DNA from: Amycolatopsis roodepoortensis
GTDB taxonomy: Bacteria; Actinomycetota; Actinomycetes; Mycobacteriales; Pseudonocardiaceae
Length of the DNA: 64,000 nucleotides
NCBI RefSeq assembly: GCF_014873915.1
Contig: NZ_JADBEJ010000001.1
Location: forward strand, 1,674,001 to 1,738,000
Direction: 5' to 3'
The notes below the pieces were generated by a model. That model had not been told where the DNA came from. It worked only from the letters and a program-made list of their open reading frames with translations, and made no database searches. Position 1 is the first letter of the stretch. Each line of letters starts with the position of its first letter. Positions 1 to 8,011 of the stretch are shown here, in pieces. The position numbers and the translations under genes were made by a program.

Positions 1-801
1 GAGCCACACCGCAGACGTGTTCCTGCTCCGCTCCGCGAACTCCCCACCTTGGCGGGCGTACTTGATGGAGTCGGAGTAGCGACCAGCCCAATAAGCGATG
101 AGTGACTGTAAGCCCTTAACCCAAGCCTTCAAGCCATCGTGTCCGGCATTGTCTGCGGCCGCGAAGGCCGCTCGCGCATGGACCATTGCTTCGTCCGACG
201 CGCCGATATCGTGCGAAGCACGTGCCATGAGTCCGGATGCGACACCAGCAAGAAGATAGAGATCCCGACTCTGCTTCGGGCGCTGGCGGCCCTCAAGCAG
301 ACCGAAGACCTGGTTCTGCGTTTCGCTCATGTCGCCCACCAGGGCTTCCAGTGGCTCCTGCTGATAGGCCACTGTCAACCGGCGAACGTCGTCGGTCAGT
401 TGGTCCAAGGTTTCTGTTCCCACGTTCGATACCTCCGTCCTGCTCAGGAACTCGCGTGCCCGCATTGCGCTCCTCGCGATCACCTGTCGTTGCCAGTCGT
501 ACCGCTCGTGGTCAGGCGGTAAACCGATTGTCTCCATCGGGCTTGCCTGGAGGACGAGTCCGCTTCCCACGGCCGGACCCAACAATCGAGAAGCGGCTTC
601 GCCGAATATCTGTTCGAGTGCCGCCTGAGCGTGGGCATAGGGCCGCTTCTTCAGATCGCCGTTGACCCACCGGTACGCCTGGCGCTCGGACATCTCGGTT
701 CCAGTGATCTCCCGGTACCGGTCCATGAGATCCCTGAGCGTCATGCGCTTCTGCTTCATCAGCTGGTCAAGGCGGGTACGCGGCAACTCGCTGTCGACCA
801 T
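1..801 (-). CDS. XRE-like helix-turn-helix regulator with helical repeat C-terminus (3' end outside window)
   Basis: Only the first 267 residues are present because the gene runs off the left edge. Residues 10-30 (LDQLMKQKRMTLRDLMDRY) and 40-52 (ERQAYRWVNGDL) form a Cro/C1-like DNA-binding domain. The remainder is a run of amphipathic Ala/Leu-rich helices (AMVHARAAFAAADNAGHDG) of the TPR-like type common in actinobacterial XRE regulators. The ATG is preceded by GGAGGG. It is transcribed away from the small genes and graspetide operon to its right, so it may regulate them; that link rests on position only. No catalytic motif is seen. Confidence 0.8.
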   Translation of the reverse strand, partial: MVDSELPRTRLDQLMKQKRMTLRDLMDRYREITGTEMSERQAYRWVNGDLKKRPYAHAQAALEQIFGEAASRLLGPAVGSGLVLQASPMETIGLPPDHERYDWQRQVIARSAMRAREFLSRTEVSNVGTETLDQLTDDVRRLTVAYQQEPLEALVGDMSETQNQVFGLLEGRQRPKQSRDLYLLAGVASGLMARASHDIGASDEAMVHARAAFAAADNAGHDGLKAWVKGLQSLIAYWAGRYSDSIKYARQGGEFAERSRNTSAVWL

Positions 802-997
802 CACGCCCTCCTCTATCCCGATGCCTCCACATTAGGGCGAGTGCGCTCGTTGGAGCGAGCTCAGCTGGCAGAAGGCAGAAGAAGGCAGAAGAAGTCAGGG
901 ATCACGGCATTCCGAAGTCAGAGTCCGGCGCGCCAACCTGGAGGTATCCAACACGCTGCGTTACCAGCGGCGATAGGCGAACGACCAGGAGCAGCAC

Positions 998-1195
998 ATG
1001 TCTCAGCTGCATGATCAGAAGCACGGCGCCGCCGCAGGCCACGTCGTAGGCGACACCGTGATGCCCGCCAAGGGCGACCTCGGACCGCACGCCGCAGGTC
1101 CGGAACCGGACATCAAGCCTTCCGGGCCTGCGGTGTGCCCAATCGCGAGCGCTGCGGTTGGGCTGGATTTGGTGAAGGTGGCACAGGGGTGCTGA
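998..1195 (+). CDS. small hypothetical protein, 65 aa
   Basis: I do not recognise the family. The ATG has a good AGGAG site seven bases upstream. The protein is His-, Gly- and Pro-rich in its middle, has one Cys near residue 47 and a C-terminal Cys, and has no membrane segment. Its stop overlaps the likely GTG start of the next gene, so the two are probably co-translated. It lies in the gap between the XRE regulator and the graspetide operon and could be an accessory gene of that locus. Confidence 0.5.
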   Translation: MSQLHDQKHGAAAGHVVGDTVMPAKGDLGPHAAGPEPDIKPSGPAVCPIASAAVGLDLVKVAQGC

Positions 1196-1587
1196 CACTG
1201 GTGTCTGACGAACGAACCGCGCCCGGCACGTTCGACCGGTTGAGGGACACGTGGACTCGGGCCTACAAGGAGTACCGAGAAGCGCGAACAGTTGCCATAA
1301 ATGCACCGGAAATCGCTGACTTTGCTATGCAGACCTCGTATGCGGCTCGTCGAGTGGCGCGGGCATGGCACGAACTGTCGCTGCTTCCGGGGCTCGACTG
1401 GTGGTGCATAGCCGCGTTGGCTGCGGCTTCAGAGGGCATGAGTGAAGTTGCGGTCCAATGGATGACGAGAGCGCAAGTGTTGGCCGAGGCATCGAACGCG
1501 GGACACGCCACAACGGCCAAGGCAGGTTTGGTAAGCCGTCACCCATCACCCGTTCGCAGACCGCGTCCCGGTCGGCAGGACCGTTAG
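1189..1587 (+). CDS. hypothetical protein, 132 aa
   Basis: I chose the GTG at 1189 because AGGTGG lies just upstream and the start overlaps the previous gene's stop; a GTG at 1201 is also possible. The N-terminal half is helical and charged (RLRDTWTRAYKEYREAR), followed by a hydrophobic helical stretch (LDWWCIAALAAASEGMSEVA). The last 25 residues are Arg/Pro-rich. It is in the same direction as, and about 80 bases before, the graspetide precursor gene. No family was recognised and no function is proposed. Confidence 0.5.
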   Translation: MLTLVSDERTAPGTFDRLRDTWTRAYKEYREARTVAINAPEIADFAMQTSYAARRVARAWHELSLLPGLDWWCIAALAAASEGMSEVAVQWMTRAQVLAEASNAGHATTAKAGLVSRHPSPVRRPRPGRQDR

Positions 1588-1668
1588 CGTCTTCAGACTA
1601 GTTCAATTATGTGATTTAGAGATTTCCGAATGCCAAAGGGGCAGTCGGCAGATAAAGAAAGTAGTGAC

Positions 1669-2013
1669 ATGACCGCAAGTGTTTTGGAGCGTTTCGCGAG
1701 TGATCCGGTAACGAGCCACAGCGGACAGTTCCCGCTCGGGCGCCTGGAGGAGACAGCCGACCACAGCAGCCCGTCACCCGCCGGTGTCCGGCCGTGGGTT
1801 CTCGGCGGGATGCGCCCGGCTCGCCACCAAGGCAACCCGATCCGTGAGGCATTCACCTACGACCACGACCTGCAGGTGGCAGTGAGCCAGACCGGGGTGC
1901 CGTTGACTATCACCGCGGCTACCGCGAACAAGGTCACGAACAACGATGGCGACGAAGGACCGTCGGAGGACTTCACCTACGACTACTGCCCCGATTCGCC
2001 CTTCGCTGCCTAA
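1669..2013 (+). CDS. tgmA: graspetide (ATP-grasp target RiPP) precursor peptide
   Basis: A 114-residue precursor to be cut and cross-linked by the two downstream enzymes. The leader holds the family hallmark RPWVLGGMRP at residues 41-50 and the second conserved block LQVAVSQTGVPL at 68-79. The C-terminal 35 residues are the probable core: Thr80, 82, 85 and 90 as hydroxyl donors, then the acidic run NDGDEGPSEDF with Asp93, Asp95, Glu96, Glu100 and Asp101 as acceptors. Asp93-Gly94 is the obvious aspartimide site. FTYD occurs twice, at 62-65 and 102-105. An in-frame ATG at 1630 would add 13 residues; neither start has a strong ribosome site. The stop shares one base with the ligase start. The family is the putative ATP-grasp target RiPP group; the ring pattern is inference. 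Confidence 0.85.
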   Translation: MTASVLERFASDPVTSHSGQFPLGRLEETADHSSPSPAGVRPWVLGGMRPARHQGNPIREAFTYDHDLQVAVSQTGVPLTITAATANKVTNNDGDEGPSEDFTYDYCPDSPFAA

Positions 2014-2966
2014 TGTCCGTCCTGATCCTTGCGGAAGACATCGATGCGACAGCCGATCTCATGGTCCGTGCGTTGATGGATCGTGAGGTGGTGGTCCACC
2101 GGGTCAACACTGCTTGGTTCCCTGCGCAGCTCAGCGTCACCGCTGAGCTGCGCGGCGAGCGCTGGGCCGGACGGATCAACACCCCCGCGCGGGTGATTGA
2201 CCTGGAGGGCATCACAGCGGCCTGGTACAGGTCGCCGCGCGCATACCGGTTCCCCGACGACATGAACCCGGCCGAGCGGGCGCACGCCAACCTGGAGGCG
2301 AAATACGGCCTGGGTGGTGTACTCAGCTCTCTGCCGGTGCTTTGGGTCAACCACCCAGCACGGCTCGCTGACGCGGCATACAAGCCGGTGCAGCTCGTCA
2401 CGGCGGCGCGTTGCGGTCTCGATGTACCGGAGACAGCAATCACGAACGATCCCGACGTAGTTCATGCGTTCGTCAAGGGCGGCAAGACGGTCACCAAGAC
2501 CTTCGGCACCAACACGATCATGGAGGAAGGAGTCCGCAAGATCAGTTTCACCCGACTGGTCCAGGAGTCCGACCTCGATGACCTTCGGGGGCTCGATCAG
2601 ACAACTCACCTGTTCCAACGCTGGGTGCCCAAGGCATTCGAGGTTCGCATGGTGGTCATCGGTGACCACATCACCGCAGCTTCCATTCACACCAGGAGCG
2701 CGACCGCGTACATCGACTGGCGAACTGACTACGACAGCCTGGACTACAGCTTGATCGAGCCCCCACCCGATGTGGTGGACGGCGTGCGTCGGCTCATGAC
2801 GTCGATGGGCCTGGTATACGGTTCGCTCGACTTCGTTGTTCATCCTGACGGTGCATGGACGTTCCTGGAGATCAACGCGGGCGGGCAGTACGGATGGCTC
2901 GAAGATGCCACCGGGGCGCCGCTGACGGATCAACTCGCCGACCTACTTGCAGGGGGCCAACCATGA
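2013..2966 (+). CDS. tgmB: ATP-grasp graspetide ligase (peptide maturase)
   Basis: A 317-residue ATP-grasp enzyme expected to make side-chain ester (omega-ester) bonds between Thr/Ser and Asp/Glu of the precursor, using ATP to form an acyl phosphate. The C-terminal metal/ATP site is clear: SLDFVV around residue 273 and FLEINAGGQYGWLE at 284-297 (Glu286, Asn288). The N-terminus MSVLILAEDIDATADLMV is the pre-ATP-grasp fold. The start overlaps the precursor stop (TAATG) and the stop overlaps the methyltransferase start (ATGA), so all three are translationally coupled. Length and order match the SAV_5884-type maturase group. It could not be confused with glutathione or D-Ala ligases given the neighbouring precursor. 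Confidence 0.9.
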   Translation: MSVLILAEDIDATADLMVRALMDREVVVHRVNTAWFPAQLSVTAELRGERWAGRINTPARVIDLEGITAAWYRSPRAYRFPDDMNPAERAHANLEAKYGLGGVLSSLPVLWVNHPARLADAAYKPVQLVTAARCGLDVPETAITNDPDVVHAFVKGGKTVTKTFGTNTIMEEGVRKISFTRLVQESDLDDLRGLDQTTHLFQRWVPKAFEVRMVVIGDHITAASIHTRSATAYIDWRTDYDSLDYSLIEPPPDVVDGVRRLMTSMGLVYGSLDFVVHPDGAWTFLEINAGGQYGWLEDATGAPLTDQLADLLAGGQP

Positions 2967-4117
2967 GCACCGTAGACACCGATTGGACAAGTTACGCCGA
3001 ACGCCTCGCGGACACTCTGCGGGAACGTGGCGACCTGCGTTCGCCGGAGTGGCACCGGGCCGTCTCGGCTGTGCCTCGGCACCTGCTCGTCCCGACCGCC
3101 TTCGAGCAGGACAGCGCCGGCGAATGGACCGAGTTCGCCACAGCTGGCCACCTGAAGAGGGTCTACTCGCCGGAAACCCTGATCACGGCGCTCACCAACG
3201 ACAAGCCTCACCGGACGCCGATCTCATCGAGCACCAAGCCGGACCTCATGGTGCGGATGCTCGAAACGCTGGACGTGCGCAACGGCCAGCGCGTCCTGGA
3301 GATCGGCACCGGCACGGGCTACAACGCCGCATTGCTCGCCTACAGGCTCGGCGACGACAAAGTGTTCTCGGTCGACGTTGGCGCCGATCTGATCGACCTG
3401 GCTCGGACGAGGCTCAGCGCCGCGGGCTTCTTCCCGACCTTGAGGGCCGTGGATGGCGCCGACGGGCTGCCCGAATTCGCTCCTTACGACCGGATCATCG
3501 CCACCTGCTCCGTCCCGGCGGTGCCCTGGGCGTGGGCGGACCAACTCGCCGACGGCGGTGCCGTCCTTGTCGATCTCAAACGAGCGATCAGTGCAGGCAA
3601 CCTGGTTCACCTCCGACGTAACGGCGATCGGCTGGAAGGACGGTTCACAGCCCGTTGGGCGGCCTTCATGACCATGCGGCACAGCGAGAACCCGCCGCAT
3701 GCTAACCAGGCAGATCGGGTATCGGGAAGCGGGCAGAGCCGGTCGACGAACACGCCAGGGAAGCCGTGGAACGATGTTCCGATTGTGTGGTTCCTGGCTC
3801 AGCTGCGGTTGCCGCCCGGAACGACGTTCGGGTATGAACTGGCCCCGGACACCCTCCAACCCACCTTCAGCACGCTCTCGGCGCCGGACGGCTCCTGGGC
3901 CAAGGTGGGTCTTGCGGACGGCACTGTGACTGAGGCAGGCGAGACAGGCTTATGGGAAGCCGTCGAGTGGGCCCATGATCAATGGACTGCGGCGGGAAGC
4001 CCGACGTGGGAACGGCTGGGGCTCACGGTGACCCAAGACGGAAGGCACCGGCTCTGGCTCGACCAACCGGACAGTTCGACCCGCTGGAATCTGCCGGACG
4101 TTCCAGCCGCTCGATAA
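2963..4117 (+). CDS. tgmC: PCMT-like methyltransferase of the graspetide system (aspartimide-forming)
   Basis: 384 residues related to protein L-isoaspartate O-methyltransferase. The SAM site is EIGTGTGYNAALLA at 113-126 and the PCMT-type SSSTKPDLM segment precedes it at 88-96. An extra C-terminal region of about 170 residues, absent from housekeeping PCMT, is typical of enzymes encoded next to ATP-grasp maturases. Homologues in the fuscimiditide and amycolimiditide pathways methylate a core Asp, which then closes to an aspartimide; that role is inferred here. I chose ATG 2963 because AGGGGG lies just upstream and it overlaps the ligase stop; an upstream in-frame extension lacks these features. 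Confidence 0.88.
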   Translation: MSTVDTDWTSYAERLADTLRERGDLRSPEWHRAVSAVPRHLLVPTAFEQDSAGEWTEFATAGHLKRVYSPETLITALTNDKPHRTPISSSTKPDLMVRMLETLDVRNGQRVLEIGTGTGYNAALLAYRLGDDKVFSVDVGADLIDLARTRLSAAGFFPTLRAVDGADGLPEFAPYDRIIATCSVPAVPWAWADQLADGGAVLVDLKRAISAGNLVHLRRNGDRLEGRFTARWAAFMTMRHSENPPHANQADRVSGSGQSRSTNTPGKPWNDVPIVWFLAQLRLPPGTTFGYELAPDTLQPTFSTLSAPDGSWAKVGLADGTVTEAGETGLWEAVEWAHDQWTAAGSPTWERLGLTVTQDGRHRLWLDQPDSSTRWNLPDVPAAR

Positions 4118-4122
4118 GGGAT

Positions 4123-4149
4123 GGGGGGTGGAGTTGGACTCCACCCCCC
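4123..4149 (+). terminator. terminator of the graspetide operon
   Basis: A perfect 12-bp stem (GGGGGGTGGAGT and its complement) with a 3-base loop, starting six bases after the methyltransferase stop. There is no U-run, as is usual for actinobacterial terminators. Confidence 0.75.
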
Positions 4150-4258
4150 CCGTCAAATCGGCTTCAAAGCCTGAACCCTGCTAGGTGCGACGCGGCCAAA
4201 AAGTGTCCCTGAGCTGCGGTTATTCGGCCAGCCTCTTTAGGTACCTCAGTGTCAACTT

Positions 4259-4411
4259 GACTTTCGCAACGTTGAAGGTTGCGAAAGTGGCTTTCGCAAC
4301 GCGTCGCTGGGGCAGGGTGCGGGCCGATCGTGACATGACCCGCGGCGCTGGCGCGCGTGCCGCGAAAGCCACTTTCGCGACCTCTGATGTCCCGAGAGTG
4401 GCTTTCGGGAC
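4259..4411. repeat. two-module palindromic repeat, copy 1 (degenerate)
   Basis: Module A contains the 22-mer TTGCGAAAGTGGCTTTCGCAAC (given here only for its key 5' TTGCGAAAG and 3' CTTTCGCAAC parts) at 4279-4300, preceded by GTTGAAGG and a shortened left arm. Module B at about 4361-4411 has a left arm CGCGAAAGCCACTTTCGCGAC-like and a right arm beginning GTCCCGAGAGTGG. Both modules and the spacing of about 58 bases between them recur at 18022-18182, where the arms are perfect. Here several arm positions are mismatched, so this looks like a decayed copy. Confidence 0.7.
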
Positions 4412-4527
4412 ATCGGCGCCAGGCAACCGACCGCCTACCCGAACGCGACACGCGCGCGTCTTCACCCCGATACAAGCCCGTTGACCGAGGACTGGTCAGC
4501 GGGCTATTCTCGATATACGAAAGAAAG

Positions 4528-4543
4528 TTTCCGCATAGCGAAA
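4528..4543. promoter_or_regulatory. candidate IclR-type operator before the glyoxylate operon
   Basis: TTTCCGCATAGCGAAA is an imperfect palindrome ending 14 bases before the hyi start codon, next to its AGAGG ribosome site. Glyoxylate/allantoin genes are commonly controlled by IclR-family repressors, which is why I propose that class; no IclR gene is in the window. Confidence 0.4.
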
Positions 4544-4557
4544 TAACAGAGGTTTCG

Positions 4558-5385
4558 ATGGCTGATCTTGCCGGTTCGCGCCACGCGCTGCCTTACGTGC
4601 TGAACCTGTCGCTGGTCTTCACCGAGTTGCCGCTGCTCGACCGTGCGGAGGCGGCGCGCGCGGCGGGCTTCACCGCGGTCGAGTACTGGTGGCCGTTCGA
4701 GACGCCGGTGCCGGACGACGCCGAGGTCGACGCCTTCGTGGCGTCGGTCGAGCGGGCGGGCGTCGCGGTGACCGGGCTGAACTTCTTCCCCGGTGACATG
4801 GCTGGCGGCGATCGCGGCCTGGTCACCTGGCCCGGTCGTGAGGACGAGTTCGCCCGCGGCATCGCCTCGGCGATCGACCTGGGCGAGCGGCTCGGCTGCC
4901 GCCGGTTCAACGCGCTCTACGGCAACCGGATCGATGGCGCGGATCCGGCCGCGCAGGACAAGCTCGGGCTCTCGAATCTGGCGCTCGCGTCGGACGCGGC
5001 CGCGCGCATCGGCGCCGAGATCGTCCTGGAGCCGTTGTCGGGGGCGGAGAAGTACCCGCTCAAGACCGCGGACGACGTACTGAAGGTGCTCGACGAACTC
5101 GGGCGGGACAACGTGAAGCTGCTGGCCGACCTGTACCACCTGGCGGTCAACGGTGACGACCTCGACACGGTCACCACCGTCCACACCGGACGGATCGGCC
5201 ATGTGCAGATAGCCGATGCCCCAGGGCGCCACCAGCCGGGGACCGGAACGCTGGACATCGAGGGATACCTGGAAAAGCTGCAGACGGCGGGCTACCGCGG
5301 GCAGGTCGGCGTGGAGTACAAACCCGACGGGCCGAGCGCGGAATCGCTGTCGTGGCTGCCTTTCGAACGAAGGGGACTGGCATGA
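4558..5385 (+). CDS. hyi: hydroxypyruvate isomerase family protein
   Basis: 275 residues of the xylose-isomerase-like TIM-barrel family. It should interconvert tartronate semialdehyde and hydroxypyruvate in glyoxylate assimilation. Metal/active-site style segments are LEPLSGAEKYPL (about 158-169), LLADLYHL (about 190-197) and VGEVEYKP-like VGVEYKP near 255. The start ATG has AGAGG upstream; longer upstream extensions run through palindromic repeat DNA and are rejected. The stop overlaps the glxR start by four bases. Together with glxR and gcl it makes a complete glyoxylate-to-glycerate route. Sugar-phosphate isomerase/epimerase would be the generic alternative name. Confidence 0.85.
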   Translation: MADLAGSRHALPYVLNLSLVFTELPLLDRAEAARAAGFTAVEYWWPFETPVPDDAEVDAFVASVERAGVAVTGLNFFPGDMAGGDRGLVTWPGREDEFARGIASAIDLGERLGCRRFNALYGNRIDGADPAAQDKLGLSNLALASDAAARIGAEIVLEPLSGAEKYPLKTADDVLKVLDELGRDNVKLLADLYHLAVNGDDLDTVTTVHTGRIGHVQIADAPGRHQPGTGTLDIEGYLEKLQTAGYRGQVGVEYKPDGPSAESLSWLPFERRGLA

Positions 5386-6269
5386 CCAAGCTGGGATTCA
5401 TCGGCCTGGGGATCATGGGCGGGCCGATGGCGGGACATCTCGTCGCCGCCGGCCACGAGGTGAGCGGATTCGACACCAACGCGGACGCGCTCGCGAGGCT
5501 GGAGGCCGCGGGCGGCCGGGCCGCGAACGGGGTGACGGACGCCGTGGCGGACGCGGAGGTCGTCATCACCATGCTGCCGAACCACCCGCAGGTCGAGGCC
5601 GTCGTGCTCGCGGCGGGCGGGGTGCTGGAGTCGGCGAAACCGGGCACGTTGCTGATCGACATGAGCACCATCCGGCCGGAGACCTCCATCGAGGTGGCCG
5701 AGCGGGCGGCCGAACGGGAGATTCGCGTGCTGGACGCGCCCGTTTCCGGTGGCCAGGCCGGGGCCGAGCAGGCGTCACTGTCCATTATGGCCGGTGGTGA
5801 TGCCGAGGATTTCGCAGCGGCGCTCCCGATCCTGGAATCGGTCGGCAAGACGATCGTCCACGTCGGACCGCACGGCGCCGGCCAGGTCGTCAAGGCCGCG
5901 AACCAGCTGGTGGTCGGCGGAACCTACGCGCTCATCGCCGAGGCCATCGTGCTGCTCGAAGCCTCCGGCGTGGACGCCGGTGTCGGGCTCGACGTCCTCG
6001 CGGGCGGCCTCGCGGGCAGCCGGATCCTCGAACTGAAGCGGAAGTCCATGGTGGCGCGGGAATTCGCGCCGGGCTTCCGGATCGACCTGCACCACAAGGA
6101 CATGGGCATCGCGCTCGCCGCCGCCAGGCAGGCCGAGGTCGCGCTGCCGCTCACCGGGCTGGTCGCCCAGCTCGTCGCCGCCGGACGGGCGATGGGCCAC
6201 GGCTCGCTCGATCACTCCGCGCTGCTGAAGGTCGTCGAAACGCTGTCCGGCGCGGAAAACAAGGAGTGA
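5382..6269 (+). CDS. glxR: 2-hydroxy-3-oxopropionate (tartronate semialdehyde) reductase
   Basis: 295 residues of the beta-hydroxyacid dehydrogenase family; it reduces tartronate semialdehyde to glycerate with NAD(P)H. GFIGLGIMGGPMAGHL at 5-20 is the Rossmann dinucleotide site, DAPVSGGQAGAEQASLSIM the substrate-binding signature, and VVKAANQLVVGG carries the catalytic Lys. ATG 5382 overlaps the hyi stop, and the gene ends three bases before gcl, so the three genes are one operon. Confidence in the family is very high; the substrate is taken from the neighbours. Confidence 0.9.
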   Translation: MTKLGFIGLGIMGGPMAGHLVAAGHEVSGFDTNADALARLEAAGGRAANGVTDAVADAEVVITMLPNHPQVEAVVLAAGGVLESAKPGTLLIDMSTIRPETSIEVAERAAEREIRVLDAPVSGGQAGAEQASLSIMAGGDAEDFAAALPILESVGKTIVHVGPHGAGQVVKAANQLVVGGTYALIAEAIVLLEASGVDAGVGLDVLAGGLAGSRILELKRKSMVAREFAPGFRIDLHHKDMGIALAAARQAEVALPLTGLVAQLVAAGRAMGHGSLDHSALLKVVETLSGAENKE

Positions 6270-6272
6270 CGC

Positions 6273-7967
6273 ATGCCAAGAATCCCCGCCATGCAGGCCG
6301 TCGTCGACGTCCTGGTCAGTGAGGGCGTCGACACCGCGTTCGGCTGCCCCGGCGCCGCGATCCTCCCGCTGTACCACGCGATGCAGGACAGCGGGATCGA
6401 GCATCTGATCGTGCGCCACGAAGAGGGCGCGACCCATATGGCCGACGGCTGGGCGAGGACCACCGGCAACGTCGGCGTCGCGATCGGCACCTCCGGGCCC
6501 GCCGGGACGAACATGATCACCGGCCTCTACACCGCACAGGCCGACTCGATCCCGATCCTGTGCATCACCGGGCAGGCCGACTCGCGGAAGCTGCACACCG
6601 AGGCGTTCCAGGCCGTCGACATCGTCGAGATCGCCAAACCGGTGACGAAATGGGCCGTGCAGGTCAAGGAGGCGGCCCAGCTGCCGTGGGTGTTCCGGGA
6701 GGCGTTCCGGATCGCACGGTCCGGCCGTCCGGGGCCGGTGCTGATCGACCTGCCGATCGACGTCCAGCGGCAGGAGATCGAGTGGGACTCCAGTATCGAC
6801 TCGCCGTTGCCGGTCACGAGGGCGACGCCGTCGCCCGCCAGGGTCGAGCGGGCGCTGGACCTGCTGCTCGCCGCCGAACGGCCGCTGATCCTCGCCGGTG
6901 GCGGCGTGGTGCTCGGCGACGCGAGCGACCGGCTGCGCACCGCGGCCGAACTGCTCGGCGTCCCGGTCGGTGTGACGTTGATGGGCAAGGGGACCTTCCC
7001 CGAGGACCACGAACTGTTCGCCGGCATGGCGGGTATCCAGACGTCGCAGCGATGGGCGAACGCGGCCTTCCTCGAAGCGGATCTGGTGCTGGCGCTCGGC
7101 GCGCGGTTCGGCGACCGGCACACCGGTGATCTCGACGTCTACCGGGGGAACCGGAAGTTCATCCACGTCGACATCGAGCCGACACAGCTGGGCAAGGTGT
7201 TCGGGCCGGACCTCGGCATCGTGTCGGACACGGGCGCCTTCCTGGACGCGCTGATCGAGGCGGCGTCCAAGCGTTCGCCGGTGCGGGATCGGGCGTGGCC
7301 GCGGCGGATCGGCGAGCTCAAGGAGAGCCTGCCGCGCCGCGAGGACTTCGAGGACACGCCGATCAAGGCGCCGCGGGTGTTCAAGGAGATCAACGAGTTC
7401 TACGGCGAGGACGCCTACTTCGTCACCGCGATCGGGCTCTACCAGATCTGGTCCGGCCAGTTCCAGCGCGCGCACAAGCCACGGCACTATCAGGTGTGCG
7501 GCCAGGCGGGCCCGCTCGGCTGGGAGATCCCGGCGGCGATCGGGGTCAAGAAGGCGAAACCGGAGGCCGAGGTCGTCGGCGTCGTCGGGGACTACTCGTT
7601 CCAGTTCCTGGTCGAGGAGCTGGCGGTCGCCGCGCAGTACGACGTCGGCTTCGTGCTGATCATGCTGAACAACGAGTACCTCGGGCTCATCCGGCAGGCC
7701 GAGACCGGCTACGAGATGAACTTCGAGGTGGACATCCACTACGACAAGATCGGCACGGACAACGTGAAGGTCATGGAGGCCTACGGCTGCTCCGGCACCC
7801 GCGTCACCGAACCGGGCGAGATCCGGACGTCGCTGGAGTGGGCGCGCAAGGAGGCCGAGCGGACGTCGCGGCCGGTGCTGGTGGAGATCATGATCGAACG
7901 CGAAGGGAACGCCGCGATGGGCAAGGCGCTCGACAGCGTCGTCGAGTTCGAACCGATCGCGGGCTGA
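6273..7967 (+). CDS. gcl: glyoxylate carboligase-like thiamine-diphosphate enzyme
   Basis: 564 residues with the three-domain acetohydroxyacid-synthase fold. By context it joins two glyoxylates to tartronate semialdehyde and CO2. CGQAGPLGWEIPAAIG and GDYSFQFLVEELAV (ThDP/Mg site) match Gcl closely, as does FHVDIEPTQLGKVFGPDLGIVSD-type text (key part IEPTQLGKVFGPDLG). The oddity is VRHEEGATHMADGW: residue 50 is Glu (codon 6420-6422), where E. coli Gcl has Val51, the known loss of the canonical ThDP glutamate. Cys25 replaces the usual Val in AFGxPGAA. It may be a Gcl with a restored Glu or a related carboligase. Followed directly by a bidirectional terminator. Confidence 0.83.
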   Translation: MPRIPAMQAVVDVLVSEGVDTAFGCPGAAILPLYHAMQDSGIEHLIVRHEEGATHMADGWARTTGNVGVAIGTSGPAGTNMITGLYTAQADSIPILCITGQADSRKLHTEAFQAVDIVEIAKPVTKWAVQVKEAAQLPWVFREAFRIARSGRPGPVLIDLPIDVQRQEIEWDSSIDSPLPVTRATPSPARVERALDLLLAAERPLILAGGGVVLGDASDRLRTAAELLGVPVGVTLMGKGTFPEDHELFAGMAGIQTSQRWANAAFLEADLVLALGARFGDRHTGDLDVYRGNRKFIHVDIEPTQLGKVFGPDLGIVSDTGAFLDALIEAASKRSPVRDRAWPRRIGELKESLPRREDFEDTPIKAPRVFKEINEFYGEDAYFVTAIGLYQIWSGQFQRAHKPRHYQVCGQAGPLGWEIPAAIGVKKAKPEAEVVGVVGDYSFQFLVEELAVAAQYDVGFVLIMLNNEYLGLIRQAETGYEMNFEVDIHYDKIGTDNVKVMEAYGCSGTRVTEPGEIRTSLEWARKEAERTSRPVLVEIMIEREGNAAMGKALDSVVEFEPIAG

Positions 7968-8006
7968 TGACGGTGTCCCGGCGGCCCGCCCGCCGGGACA
8001 CCGTCA
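7968..8006. terminator. bidirectional terminator between gcl and the PPOX gene
   Basis: A perfect 14-bp stem, TGACGGTGTCCCGG and its complement, starting immediately after the gcl stop and ending five bases before the end of the convergent gene. Confidence 0.8.
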
Positions 8007-8011
8007 TGCGG

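Larger units (their letters stand above)
4150..4557. other. gene-free gap with a palindromic element and promoter of the glyoxylate operon
   Basis: No credible gene is seen. Short open frames here exist only because the palindromes lack stops. The gap holds the two-module palindrome described separately, then an AT-richer 60-base stretch with the likely promoter and operator of the following operon. Confidence 0.7.

Noticed and set aside
4185..4484. Short open frames across the palindromes at 4.2-4.5 kb and 18.0-18.2 kb
   Set aside because: Their 'similar' protein sequences come from the repeated palindromic DNA itself, on both strands; no ribosome sites or codon bias support them.
4357..4557. 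N-terminal extension of hydroxypyruvate isomerase
   Set aside because: The extension runs through repeat and promoter DNA; the protein family begins at the ATG at 4558, which has a ribosome site.
5775..7739. A 654-residue minus-strand open frame opposite glxR and gcl
   Set aside because: Composition is typical of an antisense frame and no domain is seen, while both plus-strand genes are clear enzymes.
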